From an uncultured Bacteroidaceae bacterium (GTDB taxonomy: Bacteria > Bacteroidota > Bacteroidia > Bacteroidales > Bacteroidaceae), in assembly GCA_944320785.1 (NCBI GenBank), contig CALUIR010000022.1:1-45241 (forward strand): 45,241 bases of DNA, given 5' to 3'. A model generated the notes under the pieces. It had not been told where the DNA came from and did no database searches. It saw only the letters and a list, made by a program, of their open reading frames with translations. The position numbers and the translations under genes were made by a program. Positions 6,563 through 16,808 of this stretch are shown piece by piece; the first letter of the stretch is position 1, and every line of letters starts with the position of its first letter.

Positions 6563-8191
6563 ATGGATTTGAAAGCGAAAATATTATCTTTGGTGCCGGA
6601 AGCCGTTTACGATGAGAAAGGCGACGGGATGTGGACCATTCCGGCAGGGAAGTTTCATGATTTTGCCGTAGCGCTCCACCATGACCAGGCACTGAAATTC
6701 GATTTCCTGCGCAGCCTCACGGGAATGGACTGGGGCGAAGAAGGCTTGGGCGTGGTTTACCATTTGGAATCTACGGAGCATGGCCACCGGCTGGTGGTAA
6801 GGACACTGACGAAAGACAGGGAAGCGCCCAGCCTTCCCTCTGTGTGCGATGTATGGAAAGCCGCTGAATTCAATGAACGGGAGGTATATGACTATTTTGG
6901 CATCTGTTTCGTTAACCATCCCGATATGCGCCGCCTCTATTTGCGCGACGACTGGGTCGGCTACCCCCTGCGCAAGGATTATGACGACAGCGAGGAAATC
7001 AACCCCTTGCGGATGAGCAACGAGGTGGCCAAAGACGATGTGGAGAGCTTCGACCTCCAGCCGGACGGCAGCATCATCGAACATCGGAAAGTCTTGTTCG
7101 ACAACGACGAGTATGTCATCAACATCGGCCCGCAGCACCCGGCCACGCACGGTGTCCTGCGTTTCAGGGTGTCGATAGAGGGAGAGTTCATCAAAAAATT
7201 GGATGTGCATTGCGGGTACATCCATCGCGGCATCGAGAAAATGTGCGAGAGCCTCACCTATCCGCAGACTTTGGCATTGACCGACCGTCTGGATTACCTG
7301 TCGGCCATGCAAAGCCGCCATGCCCTGTGCATGTGCATCGAAAAGGGCTTGGGCGTGGAAGTCAGCGACCGTGTGAAATACATCCGCACCATCATGGACG
7401 AGTTGCAGCGTATCGATTCGCACATCTTGTTCTTTTCCTGCCTTTGCCAGGACTTGGGTGCCACCTCGGCTTTCCTTTACGGGTTCCGCGACCGCGAGAA
7501 GATACTCGATATTTTTGAGGAAACATGCGGAGGCCGCCTGATACTGAACTATAACACCATAGGCGGCGTGCAGGCCGACATCCATCCCAATTTCGTGCAT
7601 CGGGTGAAGGAATTCATCCCTTACATGCGGCGCAACATCCAGGAATACCATGACGTGTTCACCGGGAACGTCATCGCCCAGCACCGTTTGAAAGGCGTGG
7701 GCGTGCTGAGCCGTGAGGATGCCATCTCATTCGGAGCGACCGGCGGCACGGGGCGTGCGTCAGGTTGGGCTTGCGACGTGAGGAAGCGTATCCCGTATGG
7801 AGTGTACGACAAGGTGGACTTCAAGGAGATTCTTTACACCGAAGGCGACAGCTTCGCCCGTTACATGGTGCGCATGGACGAAATCATGGAGAGCCTGAAC
7901 ATCGTGGAACAGTTGATAGACAACATCCCGGCAGGTGATTACCAGTTGAAGATGAAACCCGTCATCCGTATCCCGGAAGGGACTTATTACGCGGCCGTGG
8001 AAGCCAGCCGTGGCGAATTCGGCGTGTTCATCGAAAGCCATGGCGACAAGACCCCTTACCGCTTGAAGTTCCGTTCCACCGGGCTTCCTCTCGTTTCGTG
8101 CATGGACACGATTTGCCGGGGAGGCAAAATCGCCGACCTGATTGCGATTGGCGGGACATTGGATTATATTATTCCGGATATTGACCGTTGA
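6563..8191 (+). CDS. nuoCD: Fused complex I subunits C and D
   Basis: I chose the ATG at 6563 (M-D-L-K-A-K-I), which follows an AAGG and lies 10 nt after the nuoB stop. An in-frame ATG at 6530, inside nuoB, would add 11 basic residues. The protein has 542 residues. The NuoC (30-kDa) part covers about 1-140, with the R-D-D-W-V-G-Y-P-L-R-K-D-Y motif near residues 130-142. The NuoD (49-kDa) part follows, starting with N-I-G-P-Q-H-P-A-T-H-G-V, whose His line the quinone site. The C-to-D fusion is also known from E. coli and Bacteroidales. No nuoE, F or G genes follow; the next gene is nuoH. Confidence 0.93.
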   Translation: MDLKAKILSLVPEAVYDEKGDGMWTIPAGKFHDFAVALHHDQALKFDFLRSLTGMDWGEEGLGVVYHLESTEHGHRLVVRTLTKDREAPSLPSVCDVWKAAEFNEREVYDYFGICFVNHPDMRRLYLRDDWVGYPLRKDYDDSEEINPLRMSNEVAKDDVESFDLQPDGSIIEHRKVLFDNDEYVINIGPQHPATHGVLRFRVSIEGEFIKKLDVHCGYIHRGIEKMCESLTYPQTLALTDRLDYLSAMQSRHALCMCIEKGLGVEVSDRVKYIRTIMDELQRIDSHILFFSCLCQDLGATSAFLYGFRDREKILDIFEETCGGRLILNYNTIGGVQADIHPNFVHRVKEFIPYMRRNIQEYHDVFTGNVIAQHRLKGVGVLSREDAISFGATGGTGRASGWACDVRKRIPYGVYDKVDFKEILYTEGDSFARYMVRMDEIMESLNIVEQLIDNIPAGDYQLKMKPVIRIPEGTYYAAVEASRGEFGVFIESHGDKTPYRLKFRSTGLPLVSCMDTICRGGKIADLIAIGGTLDYIIPDIDR

Positions 8192-8211
8192 CACTAAAAA
8201 GATACGAAAAT

Positions 8212-9288
8212 ATGTTTGATTTTAGCATAGTAACAAGTTGGATACACGAACTGCTGACCTCGGTGATGCCGGCAGGGTTGGCCGTGTTCATAGAATGTGT
8301 GGTGATTGGCGTTTGCCTGATGCTAGCCTATGCCGTCATTGCCATCATCATGATTTTCATGGAAAGGAAAGTGTGTGCGGCATTCCAATGTCGCCTTGGC
8401 CCAGTTCGTGTAGGGCCTTGGGGGACGTTGCAGCTCTTTGCTGATGTCTTCAAGATGTTGATTAAGGAAATCATCACAATCCGTCATGCCGACAAGTTCC
8501 TTTACAATCTGGCGCCTTATATTGTCGTTTTGTCATCCATTCTGGCTTTTGCCTGCATCCCAGTTAACAAAGGGATGGAAATATTGGATTTCAATGTCGG
8601 CGTATTCTTTTTGATGGCAGCCTCCTCCATTGGCATCGTCGGGGTGTTGCTGGCAGGATGGAGTTCCAACAACAAGTATTCGTTGATAGGTGCGATGCGG
8701 AGTGGCGCCCAAATGATTAGTTATGAACTGTCGGTAGGCTTGTCTATCCTTACCATTGTGGTTCTGACAGACACGATGCAGTTCAGCGAAATCGTGGAAC
8801 GCCAGGCTGATGGTTGGTTTATTTTCAAAGGGCATGTCCCGGCGGTGATTGCTTTCATTATATATTTGATAGCGGGGAATGCCGAAGTGAACCGTGGCCC
8901 GTTTGATTTGCCGGAAGCCGAGTCTGAACTGACCGCCGGATACCATACCGAATATTCAGGCATGCACTTCGGCTTGTTCTATGTGGCCGAATTTGTGAAC
9001 CTGTTCATTGTGTCGGCCATTGCAGCCACGATATTCTTGGGAGGCTGGATGCCACTCCATATCCCCGGTTTGGATGGGTTCAACCAAGTGATGGATTATA
9101 TTCCGGGTTTTGTGTGGTTCTTTGCGAAAGCCTTGTTTGTCGTGTGGCTGCTGATGTGGATTAAATGGACATTCCCTCGTTTGCGCATTGACCAGATATT
9201 GACATTGGAATGGAAATATTTGGTTCCCATAGGACTTGTCAATCTGTTGTTGATGGTGATGTGTGTAGTATTTGGATGGCATTTTTAA
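8212..9288 (+). CDS. nuoH: Complex I subunit H (membrane, quinone-site)
   Basis: The protein has 358 residues from the ATG at 8212. A TTG at 8188 overlapping the nuoCD stop is open in frame but is a poor start. It has about eight transmembrane helices. NuoH/ND1 signatures are M-E-R-K-V-C-A-A-F-Q-C-R-L-G-P in the first loop, and the acidic loop F-D-L-P-E-A-E-S-E-L-T-A-G-Y-H-T-E-Y-S-G, which helps form the quinone channel and the proton entry path. The last residues are hydrophobic and end at the membrane. nuoI starts 21 nt later. Confidence 0.95.
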   Translation: MFDFSIVTSWIHELLTSVMPAGLAVFIECVVIGVCLMLAYAVIAIIMIFMERKVCAAFQCRLGPVRVGPWGTLQLFADVFKMLIKEIITIRHADKFLYNLAPYIVVLSSILAFACIPVNKGMEILDFNVGVFFLMAASSIGIVGVLLAGWSSNNKYSLIGAMRSGAQMISYELSVGLSILTIVVLTDTMQFSEIVERQADGWFIFKGHVPAVIAFIIYLIAGNAEVNRGPFDLPEAESELTAGYHTEYSGMHFGLFYVAEFVNLFIVSAIAATIFLGGWMPLHIPGLDGFNQVMDYIPGFVWFFAKALFVVWLLMWIKWTFPRLRIDQILTLEWKYLVPIGLVNLLLMVMCVVFGWHF

Positions 9289-9309
9289 TGATAGAGGAGA
9301 TTAAGGAAT

Positions 9310-9771
9310 ATGAGCGAAGCAAAAGAATATGGTTATTTTTCCGGCCTGTTTCATGGCATAAAGACTTTGTTGACAGGCATGCGGGTGACGTTCAAGGAAT
9401 TTTTCACGAAGAAGGTCACAGAGGAATATCCCGAAAACAGGGCGGTACTGAAAATGTTCGACCGTTTCCGTGGCACGTTGGTCATGCCTCATGACGAAGA
9501 AGGGAACAACAAGTGCATTGCCTGCGGATTGTGCCAGATGGCATGCCCGAACGGCACAATACGCATTGAATCGGAGATGGTGGAGGACCCTGAGACGGGA
9601 AAGAAGAAACGCCGTTTGGTGCGTTATCATTATGATTTGGGTTCATGCATGTTTTGCCAATTGTGCGTCAATGCTTGCCCGCATGACGCAATCCGTTTTT
9701 CCACGGAGTTTGAGCATGCTGTGTTTGAAAGGGAGAAGTTGCAGGAAATACTTAATATAACGAAAGAATAG
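9310..9771 (+). CDS. nuoI: Complex I subunit I, 2x[4Fe-4S] ferredoxin
   Basis: This 153-residue peripheral subunit has two ferredoxin motifs, with Cys at 69, 72, 75 and 79 and at 113, 116, 119 and 123. They bind clusters N6a and N6b. In a complex without NuoE/F/G these become the outermost visible clusters, so an unknown electron donor probably docks near them. The N-terminal 60 residues form the usual amphipathic anchor. The start follows GAGGAGATTAAGGAAT, a good ribosome-binding context. nuoJ begins 3 nt after its stop. Confidence 0.95.
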   Translation: MSEAKEYGYFSGLFHGIKTLLTGMRVTFKEFFTKKVTEEYPENRAVLKMFDRFRGTLVMPHDEEGNNKCIACGLCQMACPNGTIRIESEMVEDPETGKKKRRLVRYHYDLGSCMFCQLCVNACPHDAIRFSTEFEHAVFEREKLQEILNITKE

Positions 9772-9774
9772 GAT

Positions 9775-10284
9775 ATGGGAATAACTTTAGAATTGATTGT
9801 CTTTTTGATCCTTGCCGTATTTATCGTGGCAAGTTCCATATTGGCTGTCACTACGAAAAGGATCTTGCGGGCGGCGACTTATCTGTTGTTCGTCCTGTTC
9901 GGGACTGCCGGCATTTATTTTCAGTTGAACTATTCGTTCTTGGGGGCAGTGCAGTTGTTGATATACGCAGGAGGCATCACGGTATTGTATGTATTCTCCA
10001 TTTTGCTGACATCAAGCCAAGGTGACCGTGCAGAGAAGCTGAAAAACTCTAAGATGTTTGCGGGGTTGCTGACCGCTCTTGCCGGGCTGGTGATTTGTTT
10101 GTTCCTTACGTTGAAGAATACTTTTCTGCCTTCGCATTTCGAACATGGTGAGTTGCCGGTGAGCGCCATCGGCATGTCCATGATGAGTGGTGAGAAATAT
10201 GGGTATATATTGCCTTTCGAGGTAATCAGCGTGTTGTTACTTGCCTGCATCATCGGAGGCATATTAATCGCGCGTAAAAGATAG
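9775..10284 (+). CDS. nuoJ: Complex I subunit J
   Basis: This 169-residue membrane protein has five hydrophobic helices and the ND6/NuoJ pattern: R-A-A-T-Y-L-L near residues 32-38, then a third helix containing Y-A-G-G-I-T-V-L-Y-V-F. This is the helix with the pi-bulge that couples the quinone site to the membrane arm. The C-terminal helix ends in G-G-I-L-I-A-R-K-R. It is tightly packed between nuoI (3 nt) and nuoK (5 nt). Confidence 0.93.
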   Translation: MGITLELIVFLILAVFIVASSILAVTTKRILRAATYLLFVLFGTAGIYFQLNYSFLGAVQLLIYAGGITVLYVFSILLTSSQGDRAEKLKNSKMFAGLLTALAGLVICLFLTLKNTFLPSHFEHGELPVSAIGMSMMSGEKYGYILPFEVISVLLLACIIGGILIARKR

Positions 10285-10289
10285 CAGCT

Positions 10290-10598
10290 ATGATACAGAT
10301 GGAGTATTATTTGGTGGTCTCCACCATTATGATGTTCGCGGGAATATATGGTTTCTTTACCCGCCGCAATTTGTTGGCGATATTGATTTCCGTGGAATTG
10401 ATTCTTAACTCAGTAGATATAAATTTTGCTGTGTTTAACCGTTTCTTGTTCCCCGGCCAGCTTGAAGGCTTCTTTTTTGCATTGTTTGCCATCGGAGTCA
10501 GCGCGGCTGAGACGGCGGTTGCCATTGCCATTATCATCAATATTTACCGGAACATACGTAATATCCAGGTAAAGAACATGAATGAATTGAATGGTTGA
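10290..10598 (+). CDS. nuoK: Complex I subunit K
   Basis: This 102-residue protein has three transmembrane helices. It shows the two conserved membrane glutamates of NuoK/ND4L: one in I-S-V-E-L-I-L-N-S (about residue 36) and one in S-A-A-E-T-A-V-A (about residue 72). Both are part of the proton path. The ATG at 10299 (M-E-Y-Y) is an equally possible start and would remove three residues. A 27-nt gap precedes nuoL. Confidence 0.93.
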   Translation: MIQMEYYLVVSTIMMFAGIYGFFTRRNLLAILISVELILNSVDINFAVFNRFLFPGQLEGFFFALFAIGVSAAETAVAIAIIINIYRNIRNIQVKNMNELNG

Positions 10599-10625
10599 CG
10601 GTGTTAATTGTAGAATGATAAATGG

Positions 10626-12524
10626 ATGATTAATATGGAATATACGATATTGATACTGCTTCTTCCTTTCTTGTCGTTCCTTGTATTGGGATTGGCAGGC
10701 ATGAAGATGTCGAACCGTTTGGCCGGGACTATCGGCACTGTAGTGCTGGGCATTGTCGCTGTTGCCAGTTATTATACGGCTTTTGATTATTTTGCCGCAG
10801 GCAGAGGGGCTGACGGGACGTTCCCCACATTGATGCCTTACAATGCAGTGTGGCTGCCTATTTCGGAAAGCCTTCACATCGACATGGGCATTTTGCTTGA
10901 CCCTATTTCAGTGATGATGCTGGTGGTCATTTCGACGGTATCGTTGATGGTGCATATTTATTCTTTCGGCTACATGAAAGGAGAAAGGGGCTTTCAACGG
11001 TATTATGCATTCTTGAGCTTGTTCACTATGTCCATGTTAGGCTTGGTTGTGGCGACTAATATTTTCCAGATGTATTTGTTCTGGGAGTTGGTAGGTGTCA
11101 GTTCTTATTTGCTGATAGGTTTCTATTATACGAAGAAAGAAGCTATTGCGGCCAGCAAAAAAGCTTTTATTGTCACGCGGTTTGCAGATTTGGGCTTCTT
11201 GGTTGGCATATTGTTTTATGGCTATTATGCCGGGACTTTCACATTCACGCCTCAGTTGCAGATGTTGGCTTCCGCCGGTGCGATGATACCTTTGGCTCTT
11301 GGGCTGATGTTCATTGGCGGTGCAGGCAAGAGTGCGATGTTCCCGTTGCACATTTGGCTGCCTGATGCCATGGAAGGCCCTACGCCTGTCAGTGCATTGA
11401 TTCATGCGGCTACGATGGTTGTTGCCGGCGTTTATTTGGTGGCACGGATGTTCCCGTTGTTCATTGGTTATGCGCCGGAAGTTCTTCATTGGGTGGCTTA
11501 CGTTGGAGCGTTCACCGCTTTCTATGCTGCTTCGGTGGCATGTGTGCAGAGCGACATTAAGCGTGTATTGGCTTTCTCCACGATTTCCCAAATAGGATTC
11601 ATGATGGTGGGCTTAGGCGTTTGCACTTCTGCTGACCCGCACGATGGCGGTTTGGGATATATGGCAGGGATGTTCCACTTGTTTACGCATGCCATGTTCA
11701 AGGCATTGCTTTTCTTGGGTGCGGGTTGCATTATCCATGCCGTGCATTCCAATGAGATGTCGGCGATGGGAGGTTTGCGCAAATATATGCCAGTCACTCA
11801 TATTACTTTCTTGATAGCTTGTTTGGCCATATCGGGCATCCCGCCATTCTCTGGGTTCTTCTCGAAGGATGAGATATTGACGGCTTGCTTTGCTTTCAGC
11901 CCGGTGATGGGGTGGGTGATGAGCTTCATTGCGGCCATGACGGCTTTCTACATGTTCCGGCTTTATTACGGTATATTCTGGGGGCGTGAGAACAAAGAGT
12001 TGCATGCCCGCCATGTCCCTCACGAGGCGCCTCTTTCGATGACGGTACCTTTGATATTCTTGGCTTTGGTGACATGTGGAGCCGGATTCATTCCTTTCGG
12101 CGAGTTTATCAGCAGCAACGGGCAATCTTATACAATACATTTGGATTCCCAGGTTGCCATTACCAGTGTTTGCATTGCGGTGGTTGCAATAGCCGTTGCC
12201 ACATGGATGTACCTTCGCGAACGCCAGCCTGTGGCCGACCAGTTGGCCAAAACGTTTAAAGGGTTGCACCGTGCGGCATACCATCGGTTCTACATTGATG
12301 ACATTTACCAGTTTGTCACGCATAAAGTCATTTTCGCTTGTGTGTCCACGCCGATTGCATGGTTTGACCGCCATGTGGTGGATCAGTTCATGAATTTCCT
12401 TGCGTGGTGTACGAATGCTTCGAGTGAGGAAATCCGCAGTTGGCAGAGCGGTAACGTGCAGCAGTACACGCGGGTGTTCCTAGGCGGCGTGCTTGTATTG
12501 GTTCTTGTTTTGTTATTGATATAA
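10626..12524 (+). CDS. nuoL: Complex I subunit L, antiporter-like
   Basis: The protein has 632 residues; a second ATG at 10635 (M-E-Y-T) may be the real start. It has about 16 helices and belongs to the Mrp-antiporter-like family. Visible signatures are the helix with L-F-W-E-L-V-G-V-S-S-Y-L-L-I-G (the TM5 glutamate), G-A-G-K-S-A-M-F-P-L-H-I-W-L-P-D-A-M and G-P-T-P-V-S-A-L-I-H-A-A-T-M-V. The C-terminal part (about 540-632) includes the lateral helix that spans NuoM and NuoN, ended by a very hydrophobic anchor. It is the distal proton-pumping subunit. Confidence 0.95.
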   Translation: MINMEYTILILLLPFLSFLVLGLAGMKMSNRLAGTIGTVVLGIVAVASYYTAFDYFAAGRGADGTFPTLMPYNAVWLPISESLHIDMGILLDPISVMMLVVISTVSLMVHIYSFGYMKGERGFQRYYAFLSLFTMSMLGLVVATNIFQMYLFWELVGVSSYLLIGFYYTKKEAIAASKKAFIVTRFADLGFLVGILFYGYYAGTFTFTPQLQMLASAGAMIPLALGLMFIGGAGKSAMFPLHIWLPDAMEGPTPVSALIHAATMVVAGVYLVARMFPLFIGYAPEVLHWVAYVGAFTAFYAASVACVQSDIKRVLAFSTISQIGFMMVGLGVCTSADPHDGGLGYMAGMFHLFTHAMFKALLFLGAGCIIHAVHSNEMSAMGGLRKYMPVTHITFLIACLAISGIPPFSGFFSKDEILTACFAFSPVMGWVMSFIAAMTAFYMFRLYYGIFWGRENKELHARHVPHEAPLSMTVPLIFLALVTCGAGFIPFGEFISSNGQSYTIHLDSQVAITSVCIAVVAIAVATWMYLRERQPVADQLAKTFKGLHRAAYHRFYIDDIYQFVTHKVIFACVSTPIAWFDRHVVDQFMNFLAWCTNASSEEIRSWQSGNVQQYTRVFLGGVLVLVLVLLLI

Positions 12525-12539
12525 AGAAAGATATAAGAT

Positions 12540-14027
12540 ATGAATATATTGAGTTTGTTTGTATTGGTTCCTTTGTTGATGCTTTTGGGGCTTTGGTTGA
12601 GTAAGAGCATCAACCAGATACGTGGCGTGATGGTGGCCGGTTCCACAGCCTTGTTGGGCTTGGCGGTGGCACTTGTCTTCATGTATTTGGGTGAACGTGC
12701 TTCCGGGAATACGGCAGAGATGTTGTTCATGGCTGATTACGTGTGGTATGCGCCGTTGAACATCCATTATACGATTGGGGTGGACGGCATATCGGTGGCC
12801 ATGCTGCTGCTTTCGGCTATCATTGTGTTTACCGGCACTTTTGCATCGTGGCGTTTGCAACCCTTGACGAAAGAATATTTCCTGTGGTTTTGCCTGTTGA
12901 GCTTGGGTGTGTTCGGTTTCTTCATTTGCATAGACCTGTTCACGATGTTCATGTTCTATGAGGTGGCTTTGATCCCGATGTACCTGTTGATTGGCGTTTG
13001 GGGAAGCGGGCGGAAAGAGTATTCCGCCATGAAGCTGACGCTGATGCTGATGGGGGCTTCTGCGTTGCTGCTGGCAGGCATTTTAGGCATTTATTTTGGT
13101 TCAGGGGCGACGACGATGAACATTCTGGAGATTGCCGCGTTGCATAATATCCCGTTCGAGCAGCAGTGCATTTGGTTCCCGCTGACGTTTATTGGTTTCG
13201 GCGTGCTGGGCGCGTTGTTTCCGTTCCACACTTGGAGTCCTGACGGCCATGCTTCGGCTCCGACGGCGGTGTCCATGCTCCATGCGGGGGTATTGATGAA
13301 GTTGGGTGGTTACGGTTGTTTCCGTGTAGCGATGTATCTGATGCCGGAGGCTGCTCAGGAACTGAGTTGGATATTCATCATTTTGACGACCATTTCGGTG
13401 GTTTACGGTGCTTTCTCTGCTTGCGTGCAGAAAGACTTGAAGTATATCAATGCTTATTCTTCCGTGAGCCATTGCGGCTTGGTGTTGTTTGCCATCCTGA
13501 TGATGAACAGCACGGCTTCTACGGGTGCTATCCTCCAGATGCTTTCCCACGGGTTGATGACAGCTCTGTTCTTTGCCCTTATCGGAATGATTTATGGCCG
13601 CACCCATACCCGTGACATCCGGGAATTGAACGGGCTGATGCGCATCATGCCTTTCCTTGCCGTGGGCTATGTCATCGCCGGCTTGGCAAACTTGGGCTTG
13701 CCTGGCCTTAGCGGTTTCATTGCGGAGATGACCATCTTCAACGGCGCTTTCATGAACGATGATGTGTTCCACCGCACGGTGACCATCATTGCCTGCACGT
13801 CCATTGTCATCACGGCGGTTTACATCCTCAGGGTGGTCGGGAAAATCCTGTATGGCACTTGCACGAACGAACATCACCTGAAGCTCACCGATGCCACGTG
13901 GGACGAACGTTTGGCTGTCATCTTCCTGGTTGTGGCTGTGGCAGGCTTGGGCTTGGCTCCGTTCTGGATTAGCGACATGATACACGAGAGTGTTTTGCCG
14001 ATTGTTTCACATTTAGCTCTTAATTGA
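12540..14027 (+). CDS. nuoM: Complex I subunit M, antiporter-like
   Basis: This 495-residue protein has about 14 helices. The pump-site glutamate lies in [15 protein letters not shown], the NuoM signature. The lysine helix and the [11 protein letters not shown] motif follow, with [20 protein letters not shown]. It forms a proton channel in the middle of the membrane arm. The stop is one base before the nuoN ATG. Confidence 0.95.
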   Translation: MNILSLFVLVPLLMLLGLWLSKSINQIRGVMVAGSTALLGLAVALVFMYLGERASGNTAEMLFMADYVWYAPLNIHYTIGVDGISVAMLLLSAIIVFTGTFASWRLQPLTKEYFLWFCLLSLGVFGFFICIDLFTMFMFYEVALIPMYLLIGVWGSGRKEYSAMKLTLMLMGASALLLAGILGIYFGSGATTMNILEIAALHNIPFEQQCIWFPLTFIGFGVLGALFPFHTWSPDGHASAPTAVSMLHAGVLMKLGGYGCFRVAMYLMPEAAQELSWIFIILTTISVVYGAFSACVQKDLKYINAYSSVSHCGLVLFAILMMNSTASTGAILQMLSHGLMTALFFALIGMIYGRTHTRDIRELNGLMRIMPFLAVGYVIAGLANLGLPGLSGFIAEMTIFNGAFMNDDVFHRTVTIIACTSIVITAVYILRVVGKILYGTCTNEHHLKLTDATWDERLAVIFLVVAVAGLGLAPFWISDMIHESVLPIVSHLALN

Positions 14028-14028
14028 T

Positions 14029-15453
14029 ATGGATTATAGTCAGTTTGTTTATATGCGCCCGGAGTTGTCGCTGATTGCAGTGATACTGTTGCTGTTTTTC
14101 TTTGATTTGTTTGCGAAAGGGAAGGCGAGGGATTATTTCCAGCCGTTGGCATGTGTGCTGATGGCAGTGCATGTATTGGTGAATGTGGTGCCTTCCCGTG
14201 AGGCTTTCAGCTTGTTTGGCAGCATGTACCAGTATGTCCCCATGATGAGCATCGTGAAGACGGTGATGGCTATCGGCACGTTGGTGGTCATCCTGCAAGC
14301 CAGCAATTGGCTGGTTGGCGATGACACCCGCCATAAGCAAGGGGAGTTCTACGTGCTGCTTTTGTCCACTTTGCTGGGAATGAATTTCATGATCAGCGCG
14401 GGCAATTTCCTGATGTTCTTCATCGCTTTGGAATTGGCTTCCGTGCCGATGGCGTGCTTGGTGGCTTTTGACAAGTACAAGCACCATTCAGCCGAGGCAG
14501 GCGCCAAGTATATTCTTTCAGCCTTGTTCTCGTCCGGCCTGATGCTCTACGGCATTTCCATGTTGTATGGGACAACGGGGACGTTGTATTTCGATGACAT
14601 GGCAGCGCGTTTGTCGGGCACTCCCTTGCAGGTGATGGCATTGGTATTCTTCTTTTCCGGGTTAGGTTTCAAGATTAGTCTGGTTCCTTTCCATTTGTGG
14701 ACGGCAGATGCTTACCAAGGCGCCCCGACTACGGTGACGGGTTACCTTTCCGTCGTGTCGAAGGGCGCGGCGGCGTTCACCCTGATGGTTATTCTGATGA
14801 AAGTGTTTGCCCCGATGGTGGCCGAATGGCAGACGGTGCTTTTCTGGCTCATCATCGCGTCTATCACCATCGGCAACCTGTTTGCCATCCGGCAGCAGAA
14901 CATGAAGCGTTTCCTTGCCTTCAGCAGCATCTCGCAGGCGGGTTACGTCATGTTGGGCGTGATTGGCGGCAACGCGATGGGCATGACCTCGTTGGTGTTC
15001 TACCTGTTGGTTTACTTGGCGGCCAACTTGGCGGCTTTCGGCATTGTCAACGTGATAGAGCGCAACAGCGGAAAGTTGGACATGGATGATTACAACGGCC
15101 TTTACAGGACGAACCCGAAGCTGGCCTTCCTGATGACGCTGGCTCTGTTCTCGTTGGCCGGGATACCGCCTTTCGCGGGTTTCTTCTCGAAGTTCTTCAT
15201 CTTCATGGCGGCTTTCAGTGAGGGTTTCCATCTGCTGGTGGTCATTGCCCTGCTCAACACCATCATATCCTTGTATTATTACCTGCGGGTGGTGAAGGCG
15301 ATGTACATCAACCCTTCAGATGCGCCGATAGCCACGTTCCGCAGTGACGGCTACACGCGCTTGAGCCTTGTCCTGTGCATGGCAGGCGTGCTGTTGTTGG
15401 GTATTGCCAGTTCGGTTTACGATGGCATCCACCTGTTCTCTTTCGGCCTGTAA
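14029..15453 (+). CDS. nuoN: Complex I subunit N, antiporter-like
   Basis: This 474-residue protein has about 14 helices and is the last gene of the operon. NuoN features include [12 protein letters not shown] (membrane glutamate), [32 protein letters not shown] and [11 protein letters not shown]. It contacts NuoK and is one of three proton channels. A strong intrinsic terminator begins 27 nt after the stop. Confidence 0.95.
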   Translation: MDYSQFVYMRPELSLIAVILLLFFFDLFAKGKARDYFQPLACVLMAVHVLVNVVPSREAFSLFGSMYQYVPMMSIVKTVMAIGTLVVILQASNWLVGDDTRHKQGEFYVLLLSTLLGMNFMISAGNFLMFFIALELASVPMACLVAFDKYKHHSAEAGAKYILSALFSSGLMLYGISMLYGTTGTLYFDDMAARLSGTPLQVMALVFFFSGLGFKISLVPFHLWTADAYQGAPTTVTGYLSVVSKGAAAFTLMVILMKVFAPMVAEWQTVLFWLIIASITIGNLFAIRQQNMKRFLAFSSISQAGYVMLGVIGGNAMGMTSLVFYLLVYLAANLAAFGIVNVIERNSGKLDMDDYNGLYRTNPKLAFLMTLALFSLAGIPPFAGFFSKFFIFMAAFSEGFHLLVVIALLNTIISLYYYLRVVKAMYINPSDAPIATFRSDGYTRLSLVLCMAGVLLLGIASSVYDGIHLFSFGL

Positions 15454-15480
15454 GCGAGGCTGTGCATGATAATTGGCAAA

Positions 15481-15514
15481 GGAAGGCGCACCAGATGGCG
15501 TGCCTTCCTTTTTT
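15481..15514 (+). terminator. Intrinsic terminator of the nuo operon
   Basis: GGAAGGCGCACC (15481-15492) pairs with GGCGTGCCTTCC (15497-15508) around AGAT, with one G-U and one mismatch. Six T follow at 15509-15514. This is a textbook rho-independent terminator. Confidence 0.85.
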
Positions 15515-15629
15515 GTCGCGCTTCCCTTTGCAGGCTGGACGGGGGGCTTAGGCGGGCAAGCGGGGCTTCCTGCACGGACAAACGGATAAAAATGCCGGGC
15601 ATCATGATGGCCCTTTGCCCCAAATGTGC

Positions 15630-15637
15630 TACATTTG
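15630..15637 (+). promoter_or_regulatory. Probable -7 box of the hpt-adk-obgE operon
   Basis: TACATTTG fits TAnnTTTG and lies 30 nt before the hpt ATG, downstream of the nuo terminator. No TTG is found at the exact -33 spacing. Confidence 0.4.
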
Positions 15638-15667
15638 CGCCAACTTACATAAAAAACAGACCGTAAC

Positions 15668-16204
15668 ATGGAGACCATAAAGATTAAGGACAAGGAGTTC
15701 GCCGTGTCCATCCCGGAATCGCTTATCCAGAAGGAAGTGGAGAGGGTGGCCAATGAAATCAACCGTGATTTGAAGGATGCCAACCCTATCTTCCTGAGTG
15801 TGCTGAACGGCTCGTTCATGTTTGCAGCCGACTTGATGAAGCACATCCGCATCCCCAGCCAGATTTCGTTCATCAAGCTGGCTTCTTACGAAGGGACTTC
15901 CTCCACGGGGGTCATCAAAGAGGTGATGGGGCTTTCTGAGGACATCACGGGGCGCACGGTGGTGGTTATCGAGGATATCGTGGACACGGGGCAGACCATG
16001 CAACGTCTTTTGGAAACGTTGGGGACGCGCCGCCCGAAGGCGATAAAGATTGCCACCCTGCTCGTGAAGCCGGACAAGCTGACAGTGGATTTGGACATTG
16101 ACTATGTGGCGATGAAAGTCCCTAACGATTTCATCGTGGGTTACGGTCTGGACTATGACGGTTACGGGCGCAACTACCGCGACATCTATGCCGTTGTGGA
16201 ATGA
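15668..16204 (+). CDS. hpt: Hypoxanthine phosphoribosyltransferase
   Basis: This 178-residue cytosolic enzyme makes IMP or GMP from hypoxanthine or guanine and PRPP (purine salvage). The PRPP-binding motif V-V-V-I-E-D-I-V-D-T-G-Q-T-M is at about residues 97-110. The flexible-loop region S-Y-E-G-T-S-S-T-G lies before it, and the K-x-P-N-D-F-I-V-G-Y-G-L-D-Y near the C-terminus binds the purine. Length is normal. It opens a run of genes linked to nucleotide metabolism and GTPase function; adk begins 33 nt later. Confidence 0.93.
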   Translation: METIKIKDKEFAVSIPESLIQKEVERVANEINRDLKDANPIFLSVLNGSFMFAADLMKHIRIPSQISFIKLASYEGTSSTGVIKEVMGLSEDITGRTVVVIEDIVDTGQTMQRLLETLGTRRPKAIKIATLLVKPDKLTVDLDIDYVAMKVPNDFIVGYGLDYDGYGRNYRDIYAVVE

Positions 16205-16237
16205 ACAATGTATGAATAATTTTTAAGGAATAGGAAA

Positions 16238-16807
16238 ATGCTGAACATTGTGATTTTTGGCGCTCCCGGTTCCGGGAAGGGAACCCAGAGCGAAAGGATT
16301 GTGGAGAAATACGGAGTGAACCACATCTCGACGGGCGACGTGCTGCGTGCCGAGATAAAGAACGGCACGGAACTGGGGCGGACGGCGAAAGGCTACATTG
16401 ACAACGGCCAGCTGATACCCGACGCGTTGATGGTTGACATCTTGGCGCATGTGTTCGATTCGTTCACCGACAGCAAAGGTGTCATTTTCGACGGGTTCCC
16501 GCGCACCATCGCGCAGGCCGAGGCATTGAAGGCGATGCTGGCCGGGCGCGGGCAGGAAGTGTCGGTGATGCTCGACTTGGAAGTGCCGGAAGACGAACTG
16601 ATGGCCCGCCTCATCAAGCGCGGCAAGGAATCAGGCCGTGCCGACGACAACGAGGAAACCATCAAGAAGCGCCTCGACGTGTACCACAACCAGACCGCGC
16701 CTTTGATTGACTGGTACAAGAAGGAAGGCAAGTACAGCCACATCAACGGCCTTGGCGAACTGGACCGCATCACTGCCGACATCTGCAAGGCGATTGAGGG
16801 GAGATGA
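16238..16807 (+). CDS. adk: Adenylate kinase (short-lid form)
   Basis: The protein has 189 residues. The P-loop G-A-P-G-S-G-K-G-T is at residues 8-16, the AMP site I-S-T-G-D-V-L-R follows, and D-G-F-P-R-T is at about residues 85-90. The LID is the short type without zinc-binding cysteines: the stretch [12 protein letters not shown] goes straight to the next helix. It converts ATP and AMP to two ADP. The stop is one base before the obgE start, so translation is coupled. Confidence 0.95.
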   Translation: MLNIVIFGAPGSGKGTQSERIVEKYGVNHISTGDVLRAEIKNGTELGRTAKGYIDNGQLIPDALMVDILAHVFDSFTDSKGVIFDGFPRTIAQAEALKAMLAGRGQEVSVMLDLEVPEDELMARLIKRGKESGRADDNEETIKKRLDVYHNQTAPLIDWYKKEGKYSHINGLGELDRITADICKAIEGR

Positions 16808-16808
16808 T

